Shown piece by piece: positions 10,430 through 22,623 of a stretch of 64,000 nucleotides of DNA. Location of the stretch: contig OZ005689.1 of the NCBI GenBank assembly GCA_963930775.1, positions 9,126,854-9,190,853 on the forward strand. Direction: 5' to 3'. A program made the translations under genes and the position numbers. Under the pieces are notes generated by a model. The model was not told the DNA's origin. It saw nothing but the letters and a program-made list of their open reading frames with translations, and ran no database searches. This stretch comes from Cliona cf. orientalis. Its lineage: Eukaryota; Porifera; Demospongiae; Clionaida; Clionaidae. The stretch's first letter is position 1, and each line of letters starts with the position of its first letter.

Positions 10430-13400
10430 TGAAGGTCTCTAAGTGAAGCGCAATGAGTGATGCCTTGTGCAAGAGCCAGGGCTCCATCATCACCAATATC
10501 ATTATCATCTAGGCTACATAAAAGAAAAACATTTCAAGACCAGTAGCTATGTGTTCTAAGCGTGTATGGGCAAACCATCATAGGATATTATACTATATTT
10601 ATTATGTACACTCCTTTCAATGACTATAATCCAAAACTTGCAAACACTCACTCCAAGTATTGAATTTCAGTGCAGATCTTTAGACCTTTTGCCAAATAGT
10701 GGGTGGATCCACTTGACCCAAGATTGTTTCCACTAAGACTGGAGAAAACGATTATAACTATTTGTATACATACACAGGCTAAATAATACATGTAATATCT
10801 GATAGAACTACTAACTGAAAATTAAAAACTCACATTAGTTTCGTAAGGCCAGTTCGACCAAATTCTGAGGACTGAATTTGTTCACTTCTATCAGTATTGC
10901 ATGAGGAAGCAGAGATAGTAATATTATAGATATTATATTGCAGTATTAATCTGGCATGACAGAACTAACATATTACACTAAGCATTAATTACCTGCTAAG
11001 GGCTTCAAGAAAAGCACCCACTGCATTGCCATTCCTACAATATTGGGAACAGTATTATAAATTTAATAGACGCATGCAAGTGTGAGTTGTGTAGCTATAA
11101 TAATACACATCAATAGCCTACTTTTTTTTTTGCTATACAACATCAAAAAATTTACCTCAGTTCCAAGGAGAAAGGACAACCCCCTACTTGCTGCAGAAAC
11201 AGAAATGCCGCCTCTACATTCGTGGAACATTCTTCAAACTCCAACTCGGCAATCCTTTCCTGCTCATTGGCTTGATGCACAACCGTTCCTATGACACAAC
11301 AGTCTGAGCGACTCAACTGCTTTTTGGAGAACTGTATTCGGTGTTTGAGAGATTGAATGACATGTTGACATGGCTGGGGCTGATGAGCTTCATATGCATA
11401 GTATATGCGTGTCAGTGTGTCCGTGTTCATCTCCACAAGAGTCTGAAACACGGGCTGTGTATCTTGTGCTTTTTGAAGCATCATTCCACAGAAGAACCTC
11501 CACATCACTTGAAGGTTGTCCTTACACCCATGAGCATTGATCAGTTTGATCTGTTTTTTCTCTGGCAGTCCTGCAATGTAAACAGCTGCTAGATATTCTT
11601 GAGTCGTCAGGTGCTGAAAGTTGTAGCTTTCGTCTTCACCAGTCTTCATGTAGTATCGATCTTTCACAACCAAGCCAAGTTTGCCAACTCCTTGAATGTG
11701 TTTAACGTCGGATGAAGTGAACATTTTTTTCGAATCGATCATCGCGTCAAAAGCTAAGTGACATATTTTGGTGAAGAGTTCTCTGTAATTTTTTGGGAGT
11801 TCGCCGAATGATGCTAATTTCACCAGCTTAGATTTTGCTCCTTCATTTTTCTTGATCGCTCGGTAGATGGTAGAAAGCATGAAGTGTTTGTAAATCTCAG
11901 TTTCAGTTGTTGGTATCACTTCATCTTCTTCATAAAAGAACACAAGCATAGCACAGTGAAGGGGAAGATAGCACATGTTCAACAGATTGGGGTAAGCGTG
12001 AAGGTGATCAATTAATTGCTGAGCTTTGCTTGTGTCATCCCCGAAGTAGTGCTTGATGTACTCAAAAATTTGACCTTTTAAAAACCCAAGAACTTCGATT
12101 TTCTTTCCCGCAAATCTTCGAAACTCAATACATGCGGAAGGACGAGAAGTTAACAAGACGACTGCTTTTATAAGGCTATGTCCGTACATAATTTCATGAA
12201 TATCTTCAATTTCACGTTTGACAGTTGATTTCTTCCCCTCTGCTGTCTGTATTTTGCGTTTAGAGTAACGAGGCTTATATTCATCAAGTCCATCGAAAAC
12301 AAACACGACACCTTTTCCCTGGCAGTACTCAATGTGAGATGCTAACTGCTTCAAGTCATCGGCTGGCAATGCAGGACATGTTACCTTGAGTATTGTCTGT
12401 AGGCTACGGTCTCGCTGGGCATTAAGATTTTGAAGGGGAACAAATATGACTAGATATGACTTTAACACATCACCGTTAGCCCAATCGCAGACAATCTTCT
12501 TTATGAGAACCGTTTTACCACTCCCAGGTCTTCCTTCAATCAGAATAAACTTTTTGTCCAATCTAGCGATATCATCAAATAAGTGTTGATAAGAGAGATG
12601 ATTTCTACCGGACAGTAAGTCCTCGACTGATCCCCGGAATGTTGTACGCCAGTTTGGACGAACGTTATCTTTGATCAGTGCAAGAGAGAAGAAATTCTGC
12701 TTCACTGGAGGCCAGGCATGACCATCACTTTGTCTAAGATAATATGTGGCAAGCATTTCACGGCACGTTAGACTCAGGGAATGAGTGGGGGTGAGCACTG
12801 TGCGCATAAAATAACAAAAATACATTCACAATGAATGTCACGAAATGTAGTTTGTAAGTGAATCATGTACATCGGCGAATAAAATAACAGTATATGCAGT
12901 ACACCAATGAAGCTAGGGGAATACGTATACACTAGAAAAAAATAGCTACAGTTAAAAATATTTTACACATGATGAAGTGTCTATTTTAATAAAGAAAACC
13001 TAGAAATATTGGCGTGCAATTAAATTTGACGAATTTAGCGATTCAATTTAAAACGCTAAATTAAATCTTCGCCAAACTTACCGACCTAGATGGGTCAAAG
13101 GTCATTGAGCCACGTGATTCAACCCGTACTAATGTACTAGACTGTGCACATGTACTATACTACACTGGCGTAAGAAGCAGGGGGGCTGGGAAGGCTGTAG
13201 CCCCCCCCATCTTGTCAGCCAAGTGGGCCTAAACTTAGGAAGATATTTATTCTACTAGACCTTGACATCTTGAAATTTGTGATGTAAAGTCTGCTTTACA
13301 GCCAAATTAGCACAAAAATGGGCATGGTTTGAAGGCATATGGTATGATCCAAAAAATTTTTGCGTACCTTGCGCACAATTTTATTTACAGCCCCCCTGTT

Positions 13401-16400
13401 CAACAACATCTTCTTACGCCACTGTACTAGCTAGATGATCGTACGACGATCGAATACTCACGTGCATGCTCTGCCTATTTTGGGCCGGCTTGGCATGTCG
13501 CTCTGATTGAGAAAAAAGCCAGTGACACTGACAGTTTGCCGCTACTGCCAGCATGAGATAAAGTTACGCATTCAACAAAGAAAGATTTGGAAGCTCAGTC
13601 AGGTAAGAAAATGGCTCCTAGCTACTATGAATCATTTTACGAGCTAAAACTTCCAAGTACTCGTTGTATGAATGGCAATAAGGCAGCAGTGTCAAAAGTT
13701 TTTCGCTGAACTAGCTAGGCCACAGTTTGTCTGAAAACATTGCTGAAATAAATATTCGCCAACGCGTCAATAACTCACAAAAAAACGCTAAATATTTTCT
13801 TCGCTAATATTTCTAGGTTTACAGTACCTGGTTCAGTAGTGGAATTCAAAGAGACACCAGCAGCTTGCAGACCTGCACATTAAGGAAAATAATAATATTA
13901 TTATGGCCTTCATGATTATGGTACTTCCAACAATAGGAACTTACCAGCCGGATACTGTTCAGCAATTCTTTTAGCCAAAGCATGACTTCCTCCACCAGAC
14001 TCATTCTCCACTGCCATAACCAATGCTCTCCAAGAAGGCATACCATACTTCATAGTATTGTAATCCTGATTAAGCCATTTCTGTACTACATCATTCAGTG
14101 CTTGCTGGGAGTTTTGTGAATGCTCTTGCTGAATTGCCTGGAGATCTCCGGAACGTAAACCCAGCATCACACCAAGAGGATAGTATTTGGATTTTAGTGA
14201 TACAATTGCCTGTATGACATCCTTTAGATCGTCTTCACCTACAATAAGTATGGCATTATAATAAAACATTATTATAACTGTCTGTATAATGCCGACAAAA
14301 TTTCTGGGTTAAACGAACTTATGCCATATAAAAGGGAGCACACAAATATGATTAGTCTCCTAAAAATGGCATCCAAGCCTCGCTCAAATAAAGAAGTTGA
14401 AAAGTTCGTGCACAACAAGCCCTCTTAGCACGAAATAACTGCCTTACTGACCATTAATTTACATGAAATAGCATGTACTACTAGCACAATATCATGCAGT
14501 AAGGAGTCCTACAGCTGGTTTTATAGACACTTGTGAGTGCCTACAAATACCTGTTGTTTAAAGGCTGAGCAAGGTACACCCTGGAGGTGACTTTCAGCAG
14601 TCAAAGGCAAAACAAAACTTCTGCTCGTCGATAGAAGTCATCCAAAACAGCGCTCGCACAATGTCATGCTTAATGTAGTTTCGACATAAGCTCACTGTAC
14701 CAATTATTATTGCTACTTGAACTTTCAACACAAAATGGCCACAAAAAATAACACACGTGCTTTACCAGCACGTGGTTCATAGTTGCATGGCAAACAGATC
14801 ATCCACGTTGTACCTTATGTATACACCACCCCGGGTGAAAAGGACCACGCAAATACGCGGTTAGTGCGAGCGTTGGTGGGTACAACACGGATATCCGCGG
14901 ATATACGTGAAATATTGACCGCTCAACGTCCAAGCATGCCCAAACGTGCGGGTTCAAGCGGTTCAAGAATTAACGACGATGGAGTTTCGACATTAAAGCA
15001 AGCTTGTAGCAGGCGATACTCAGGGTCGTTGAAGCTTAGCAGCCGAAGGTTCGAACGCGCACAGAATCGAAGCGCTCCTTTATTAACTTTGTTTTCGATC
15101 GCACTGGAAATAAACGGTTTGGGGCGGTATCGTGCGATAATACGCGTGAAAATTAGCATAAAACAGCGTATTTTCGACAATAAACCGCGCGTGCACGCGT
15201 TCCTTTTCTCCCGGGACTTCTTTTTCAAAGTTTGAATTTGGTTGCCATGTTTGTGCGCATAACAAAGACTTCCGACTGTGGCACCCCCTGTTATATTATG
15301 CTTCCTAGGCCATGGAGTTGCGTGAGATCACGAATGCAAAATGAAATGTATGTATATATTTCTTTATTCAACACCTGCTCGTTTCAGTGTGTCAGTGCTA
15401 TAAGTACAGTTACTTAGCTAGCTATCTAGCAAATTTGAAGTCACTAGAGTCTACAATTGTGGAGACATCAAAAAAAAATACAACAGCTCCATGTCACAAG
15501 CACTTACTGTAGCTACGGCTGACTTTTTCAAAGCTATAACTTGGTAAGTATAGTGCACGTGATCTAGGCCCTACAAAGTAGTCACTAATTTTATCACAGC
15601 AATGCTTCCTCAGGGTCACATACTGATTCTGTCTTTAATATTGAAACTCTGTTCAATACATGGTGTGTTTTACAATAAATATATAATTAATCATGGATAA
15701 TCTGGCTGATAATGGTACAAACAGTCGATATCAGACCTGCTCTATTCATGAGGGCAAGCATAATATTATATTCTACACTATAGTATATTGTATTGTACTC
15801 ACCTAGGAGGTGATTGTCAACACTATCATAGTCAAGATCTACAAAGGAAACATAGTACAAACTTGAAAGACATAGAGAGTATAATATACTTTGATAACTT
15901 ACCTGGTCCTGGGTTTAGCTCGACATCACCAGATCTTATAAGGAGGCAGGAATCAACGGAAGTCGTTTGCAGAAGAAAACCTGAATTATGTGTTGAGTGG
16001 TGATTATCAACATCATTACCAGGGCTTCATTTAGGGGGGGCAGGGGGGCGCTCCCCCCCCCCCCCCCTTGCTCCCCTTATAAAGCTGGTATTATCACACA
16101 CATAAAGTCAAGAAATCGCCTAACATGAATCATTATGATAATATTATTAAGTATTCAAAATGTAGTGCCTGAGAGTGCACCAGAAGCAATCTCTGGGAGT
16201 CCAAAATGCAAACATTTTCTGGGGGAGCATGCCCCCAGACCCCCCTAGAGATCGTGTGTACAGAAAATAGTCCTGCCCCCCCCCCCCCTTTGATCTCATA
16301 CTAGCTCGCTGTGCCCCCCTTGGGAAAGTTTCTAAATGAAGGCCTGATTACCCCCTCACTATGCTGTGCATGCATCAATTAATTATATTGTGTGTAGGCG

Positions 16401-16648
16401 TATTCCCTGACATTAAAGTAACTATATATCATGTTACATCTACATAGTTCGTATTATAGCTGCTTACATATTAAACAAAAAATGGCTTTAGCTGTCAAAA
16501 ACACTGCCACTAGTGATTTTATTTGGTGCCACGTGTCTGTGTTTGGTTTCACTCCTTTTGATCTTCTTGAAGGTTTCCTTGAAATACCCAGAGCACACCA
16601 GGATGAGCCGATACGAGCTCTCCAATCTTCAATACTCCAAAAAGGCAT
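10430..16648 (-). CDS. 2A-Death-NACHT-LRR receptor (NLR family), 3' end not seen
   Basis: NLRs are cytosolic STAND ATPases that oligomerise after sensing ligands. Minus-strand exons: 16468-16648, 15903-15980, 15803-15838, 13945-14238, 13828-13872, 11156-12797, 10993-11034, 10834-10887, 10652-10738 and 10430-10513. Every junction has GT/AG ends and keeps the frame, giving about 847 residues. Residues 1-85 are a leader ending in a 2A peptide. Residues 99-196 form a Death-like helical domain (DDLKDVIQAI, SWRALVMAVE). The NACHT domain has Walker A GRPGSGKT near 300, Walker B VFVFDGLDEY near 375 and sensor LLTSRPSA. The last exons encode ribonuclease-inhibitor-type LRRs such as LDDNDIGDDGALALAQGI. 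ATG 16648 is the first in-frame start. After exon 10 a repeat begins, and reading on gives an immediate stop, so further LRRs are lost or unseen. No start site or poly(A) evidence is visible. Confidence 0.85.
12997..13824. mobile_element. Non-autonomous element next to NLR exon 5
   Basis: Inverted ends AAAACCTAGAAATATTGGCG (left) and CGCTAATATTTCTAGGTTTAC (right) enclose about 0.8 kb. Inside is another insertion at 13163-13424, with ends CACTGGCGTAAGAAG and CTTCTTACGCCACTG, resembling hAT termini. The right end touches the splice donor of NLR exon 5 (exon end 13828). Confidence 0.6.
14750..15240. other. CpG-rich block inside an NLR intron
   Basis: CpG dinucleotides are frequent here (CGCGG, GCGCGTGCACGCG, CGAACGCGC) and rare on both sides. 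Open frames exist on both strands, but none looks like a known protein. It lies between exons 3 and 4 of the NLR gene. It could be an alternative promoter or a young insertion. The rest of the intron, 15240-15800, shows nothing else. Confidence 0.4.
15903..15980 (-). other. Exon coding a 2A-like ribosome-skipping peptide
   Basis: This 78-bp exon ends in SGDVELNPGP plus one base of the next codon. It matches the 2A consensus D(V/I)ExNPGP, with the usual hydrophobic and basic run (CLLIRSG) just before it. In known 2A peptides the ribosome fails to join the final Gly to Pro, so an 85-residue leader would separate from the Death-NACHT-LRR body, which would then begin with Pro. Exon 1 supplies a hydrophobic stretch (LVAVFLTAKAIFCLI) that continues into this exon as CFLLQ and could act as a secretory signal. 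Confidence 0.85.
16020..16346. mobile_element. Foldback element with poly(C)/poly(G) interior
   Basis: Ends CAGGGCTTCATTTAG and CTAAATGAAGGCCTG form an imperfect inverted repeat, as in hAT-type MITEs. Long C runs at about 16050-16068 and 16278-16288 lie inside. Only ATTAC is shared by the flanks, so the target duplication is unproved. Confidence 0.5.
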
Positions 16649-16794
16649 CTACATATATGTGAATTATAAGAATAAATGTTGGCTAACGTAATAGTTACCT
16701 CTACGTAGAAAGATGAATATTATGTTAGGAGGGAATCATGCAGCTAGTGCGATATACAGCCACAGATAATTAGAGTTCATAAACATATACAAGG

Positions 16795-18268
16795 AGTGAG
16801 CTCGCTTCGCTTGTTCACTCCTTTTACACTTCCACAGAACTCTAGATTTATTTCTTGCTTACATTTACAATAGGAATGGTCACTATGGCTAGATCAATCA
16901 TACAGACAAATTTTAATGTTCATGCCAAATGCATTGCTATGCGGGGAGAGCAAACGTAGAATAATAGTGATCGATCACGTGCACATCCTGACTGATCATG
17001 TGATTTTGTCAATTAACTAACCAGAGAATTCATCAAAAGAGCTCGCTCTACAGGACATTAACTATAGAATCGCCTCTCTCCGTCGAGCATCAGTGATGAA
17101 TCAATCCCAGAATTGAGCTCTTGCGCTCTTTCCAGGCCGGCAAGTATAAGTCTACTTTATCATCTCGTTTCCGTTCCTCGTCTTGTAAAACACTTTACTT
17201 TTGTCTAGAGCTAGTGCCATTGCCTGCAGTATCAGTGGGCTCCCTGATGTAGCGCCCAACTGCGAGTTTTGAGCCGACGTCTAATGGCTTCTGCTGACCT
17301 CCCGCTCTCTCTCTCACACACAGACAAAATAATGCAATTTTAGTATAATAATAATATTCTATAGCTATGTATGCATAATACATAAAATACAAACATGCAC
17401 ACATGTAATAATTACATGTCCTAATTGGGGTGCATGAGATGCATGGTCAAATGCACAAATAAGGGCATGCATCTATTTTGTCGGCCCATTATCCTATTCT
17501 TCACCAACCTAGCCTATGATCATTCATACCCTTACATAACCAGCAATTTGCATATAGAGAAAAGCTTTGGCTGCCGGGCAACAGCAAACATACATGATAA
17601 TAAATACGTCATTATACTAATCTTACATTAGTATGTCTGTCTGTCAGTAACGGATGCTCAGTGGAGGCCATTACACCTCGGCACAAAACTCGACAATGCC
17701 CCAGTTGGATGCTACATCAGGGAGCCTACTGACACTGCAGGCAATATGGCACTAGCTCCTGGTAAAAGTAAGTGCTTTACAAGAACGCGTGAAAGAAACG
17801 AGATAGTGAAGTAGACTTAAACGTGGCGGCCTAAAAAGAGTGATAGTCCTCGATTTTGGAATCAAAATTCATCACTGGTGCTTGATGGAGGGAGGCAATT
17901 CTATTGTAAGCATCCTGTAAAGCGAGCTCTATTGAGTGAAGCTGCAAGAACAGATGCCTCAGTTAACGAGTCCTCTGGCTAGCCATTCGACAAAATCACA
18001 TGATCAATCAGGATGTGCATGTGCATCCGCGAAGTTGAATTGAATTGATTGATGGATATCATTGCAATCCAGCAGTTCAACATTTGCACTCTCCACACAG
18101 CAACCTACTTGGCATGAAAATTTAACTGTATAAATTTTTGCATTAAATAATCATCATAATATTATAATCTTTGAATTAGCATTTGTTTGTGAGGAAGCCC
18201 GGTGATAGCACTGGGGAGATGGACAAGTTGGAGGAAGTGAGCAAATCGAGCTAGCTCACTCCTTGTAC
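16795..18268. mobile_element. Two head-to-head copies of the 9.5-10.4 kb repeat family
   Basis: The left copy begins ACAAGGAGTGAGCTCG. The right copy ends AGCTCACTCCTTGTA in inverted orientation. Shared inner words include TGCCTGCAGTATCAGTG, CTCCCTGATGTAG and their reverse complements near 17720. The spacer, 17310-17640, is AT-rich without features. From 18270 to 18995 nothing recognisable was found. Confidence 0.65.
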
Positions 18269-19003
18269 TTACTATATAATATATATACGTGAATATACAC
18301 AAGGAGCTCCAAGAATTCAACAAGAGTAATGATCCATGCACTGATTGTGCCAAGTACTTATATACACGCCTATTATGTTTCCTCATTCGAGTGGAATTTT
18401 ATTAGCCCTCAAACATTTTAATTCTTCAATATTGGCATCTTTTGAGACAAGTGCTAGATAATTGGTATCAACCTTCTAGGCAACATTATAGTAACTAGGA
18501 TGTCCGCGTGTGGTTATATAGCAGTTGCTTGTAAGGGTGCCAAACCAGCCTTTTGAAGGTGTAACATAATACCAATTACTTATCCTTACTGCAGTGAGAG
18601 GGTTTTGCAGTGACCTGCATGCTCATCTATCATATTTACTATGGCTTAAGAATGTACTAAGTGGTACAACAACAAACATAGAAAAGTTTATCAACAGTAG
18701 CATTTTGAGACTGCGTACAGTGAGTTTTGTTTGGCTACAACAGTTACTGGCTTTTGGCTTCTTAACTATAACTCTAGCACATAGGACATTATTAAAGCTA
18801 CATTCCTTCTTCAGTATGCAAGACATATCCTTTTTCCGGCTTTTTAGCCATGCTTGGTTGATTCCTTGCTTCCTGAGGCTGTCAGATATAAACTCAATAT
18901 TGAATTAGTATGCTGTAAATACTATTAGCTCTATAGACACTTGAAGACCACGGCTACCCACATCAATATCGATCTCCATCGATGGTTGTTTGCCATGCAG
19001 AGG

Positions 19004-19870
19004 TAGTGCTGGGCGATATAAGAAATTTCTGCAACAATATATTGTCTGCTTATAGTATTACGATATCACGATATATTGTCTGTCTCTCATTCAGAGATAA
19101 GACAACAAGTATTACATCAGTGCTCCAAGTAATTTTTGAAAGTGCAAGGACACAATGTCTTTCCATATCAAAAATGGACTGACATCCACAATAAATGATC
19201 AGACTAACTGACAGTCACTTTTTCCAGGGTGGCTTATCAAAGTCCTCACTAGTGCTGGAAGTACCAGCGTCTGTCTCTTTAGAACTTATCTTTCTATACA
19301 TCACTAAAATATTAATACTACTGCAGTACTGTACAAATGGCAGTAGTCTACAGTTAGAGTGCATGCATATAATCAAACTTCACAAATACTGTACACTGGC
19401 AGTAGTCTGCATGCCATATACATACAATCAGCTGACTGTACTAGAGTCCAGTATAGTGAAGTGCAGGCATACAATTGGGTGAGAGTTAATTTGACAGGAC
19501 TTTATGTCAGCCCAAGTTGATAATGGTCTGACATAGTTAAAAATTGACCGGAAAATGTCCGATGTCTGACCATTAATTGGAGCACTGTTACATCACAGTA
19601 AATCAATCATAAACTAATGTTTATTTACAAATTAATAAAAATCAGAAAACAGAGACATAAGAGTACACAAGTTTAGAGGTTTTTAGACAGTGCCAGCTGA
19701 CACTTGAGGTCAGAAGTCTGGAGACTATAATTCATTGTATTTTATATCGGATAATATTGGATATTACCGATATGTGATATATTGCTTATGCTCTAGGTTA
19801 TGCGATATTTGTATTGCTAACACAAAATATTGCGAATTACCCGATATCATTGGAATATTGCCCAGCAGTA
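19004..19870. mobile_element. hAT-type non-autonomous element with 8-bp target duplication
   Basis: Terminal inverted repeats are TAGTGCTGGGCGATAT and ATATTGCCCAGCAGTA. TGCAGAGG flanks both ends (18996-19003 and 19871-19878). An 8-bp duplication and GGGCGATAT-like termini fit hAT elements. There is no long coding frame in the 867 bp. AT-rich GATAT repeats occupy both subterminal parts. From 19880 to 20400 there is no recognisable gene. Confidence 0.85.
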
Positions 19871-20408
19871 TGCAGAGGTTCCCCAAAATTAGCCATTTTG
19901 TTAATTCACTTTGGCTACTAGTCCCTGGACTGAGTAGCCACTTTTTTACCATCATTTCCTATGTGACCAGCTTTGTAACATCGGCTCTGGCCGGTAATAT
20001 TGAGAAATTGCTACAAGATTTCATACGCTTCGGGAACCTCTGGCCATGTACAGAACTAAGTCCTTGCTAGCTGTTGGCTGGATTGTGTAAGTTTATGGCT
20101 TCAATCTTTTAGCAATCTGGTTGAAAGTTAGTGTACACCAAATAATAAATTATAATGAATAATAACCGCCCGCTCATGCCTATTTTGCAGCGTACTGTAG
20201 ACGGGAAAAAAATGATACAGTATATAGCCTGAAATTTTCATGGGCTCTAAATTTCACGGAGTAGTCGCCTGGAAAGTTTTTGCGGTTTAAATTTTTGTGG
20301 ATGACTATACTAGCTCAAGACCCATTAGACCTATGTATCCTCATGGGTGGAGTTCTTGCCACTAACTGCATTTCCAGTCTCCACCCAGTTCATCAATATT
20401 AGTGACAT

Positions 20409-20777
20409 CAGGAGCATATGAGCCGCCCGAAGGGCGGCGAAGGAGCGTCCGACTACTGTAGGGTTGGCTGTAGTATGTGTTAGGCGAAGTACTTAAGGCT
20501 ACACTTCCTTATTTGGAACGTGCAGCTGGTGCGGTGCATAGCAGATTACTTTTGTACAAGCCACACTGTACTAGCTAATTGATTTAGTCTGTAGTGTGGC
20601 TGTATACAGACTGTGTACTACGGGGGCAGTGCTATCACTATGGAGCTCAACCAATGAAAATACCCTGCAGCTGGCCACTCCATATAAGGTCAAGCATTGC
20701 TAATGAACTTCGCCTAACACATCTGACACGCGGTTGGACGCTCCTTCGCTGCCCTTCGGGCGGCTCATATGCTCCTG
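20409..20777. mobile_element. Foldback MITE with GC-rich ends
   Basis: Inverted ends begin CAGGAGCATATGAGCCGCCC, with about 42 bp of near-perfect complementarity and GTTAGGCGAAG further in. GTGACAT flanks both sides (20402-20408 and 20778-20784), giving a 7-bp, possibly 8-bp, target duplication. It has no coding frame. Confidence 0.8.
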
Positions 20778-21165
20778 GTGACATACAAGCCTAATTCCAT
20801 CATGCCACTATTAGATATGGGAAGGGTATAGTGGACAGTGTAGCTAATATCAGACTGTCTAGGCACCTTTGCATCCTACAACACATACAAGCAGTAGCTT
20901 GCTGGAGAATGTTAATCATAATGTATGTGACATGTACTTGTTTGACTAGAGTTCAAAAAATTCCAAAATATTTGTCACAGATAAGTGGCTAATAAGGTCA
21001 CTCATGTTAGTCTAATGAAATAATTATTAGTTACAACATTACTCTTCCATTTGTTTTCTGCGTGCAACGGGGAGTGGCAGGAGGATGAAGCTACTTGTCA
21101 TGACCGTTAACATTTTAACTTCAGATAACAGTGTAGCAAAGATGTGATGGAGTCTGGTGCTAACT

Positions 21166-21482
21166 TAGCCTCGTGCCCAGGCCCTTTGAGAGAGAGCAGA
21201 AAAAAGGGTGTGGTACTAATTATTGACTGCGCATGCGTCTATGCTATCCATAATCCATTCGTATTCTATTCTGTATAACATCAACTAGCCACATGGCGCT
21301 CGAGTGCTAGTCTAAATTTATTACATACATAGTAACGGTTCAAGGTAATATGAGTTATACGTACAGTGTCCGACACAAGTATACGATAACCCAGATCATG
21401 GCACATGCGCATGCACAGTCTGTGTGTACCAGGCCTCCACCTGAAGGGGCTTGGGTATAATATACATGTACATACGAGGCTA
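21166..21482. mobile_element. Diverged TAGCCTCG-ended MITE
   Basis: It starts TAGCCTCGTGCCCAGGCCC and ends CGAGGCTA, with GGCACATGCGCATGCACAG inside. The flanks are only partly similar, so the target duplication has decayed or the ends are recombinant. It is related to the 38-bp element at 41697. The stretch 21490-22140 holds nothing recognisable. Confidence 0.55.
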
Positions 21483-22267
21483 TGGCTACAAAACTGTAAC
21501 AACAAATGTTCATGGCCTAGAGCACCTTGACATTGTGCGCTGGTTGTTCTGAATTGGCAATCAAATTATTGTTAGAATACTACACTTAATAGCAAGTAGA
21601 AACACTGAAACACAGACAAAAAGCTGACTATGAGCTCAAGGCAGACTGCTTAAATAGTATATACAAACAAACTGACCAGAAATAACTAGAAAAAATGTTC
21701 CACAAGATTCTATAATGATATCGAGTGTGCATGAGTACAAGCTATATAAAGTACAAGGATTAATGATAATATTAATCTAAGTGAGAACATTCCAGCTCAG
21801 CATGCATGTGACATGAACATGTAACTATGATATCGTCACTTAGTTATTTTCAACACTTCTATGCCAAAACAATTGAACAAGATGAGTTGGCACTCTAACA
21901 GGAAACACTGTAGTAGCTAATTCAGCATTTCCTGCATGGGGCTCTCCCAGACTACGTGACTATAGAACATTTGTCTGCAGGTTAGCAGTAATATAATCAT
22001 TGTTATCATTCATCATTATCAAGGTAAGGTTATGCTAACCTTTGTCATAATATAAAGAAAGTACATAGAGGATAAAATAATCATGGCTAAGGAATGCATG
22101 AGTGAAAGTAGCCTCTCGCACTAGCACAAAAAAAAAATCTAGATACCGTAGAAACTGGTTGTTAAGCGCATGCACTTATAACACGCGGCAACAAGAAAAT
22201 ATATATGCGCTTAACAGCCGGGAAGCATGCGCTTAATTAAAAGTGCTAAAACACGGTAGGTGGGGCG

Positions 22268-22623
22268 TAGTCTGGCAGGCCAGCCCCTTCACAAGAGGGT
22301 GGAGGAAGGGTCTGGTATCATGCCTATACGCGAGTTGTACCTACTGTAGCCAGGAGTGCAGCCCAATCAGATTGCTCCACGTCATCACCAATATCATGGG
22401 GCTGTCTCAAACGCACAAGCTGACCAATCAGGTGCCAGATCTTCTTATTCATTAATTTGTTGGGACTGTCCCTACCATTCGCTCTGACCAACCAGGTGCT
22501 AGACCTTCACGAGTGTGGTTTTGCACGCACTACGTAACAGCTAAGCCCTGGAACAACTCGCGTATAGGCATGACACCAGACCCTTCCTCCTCCCTCTTGT
22601 GAAGGGACTGGCCTGCCAGACTA
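22268..22623. mobile_element. TAGTCTGG-family foldback with 9-bp target duplication
   Basis: TAGTCTGGCAGGCCAG and its inverted copy CTGGCCTGCCAGACTA form the ends of about 80-bp arms. GGTGGGGCG is duplicated exactly at 22259-22267 and 22624-22632. Confidence 0.9.

Noticed and set aside
11341..11592. Plus-strand frames opposite the NLR NACHT exon
   Set aside because: Antisense shadows of a strongly supported coding exon.
18594..18908. 104-codon plus-strand frame rich in Leu/Phe
   Set aside because: No splice context, conserved motif or plausible signal peptide; composition fits AT-rich noncoding DNA.
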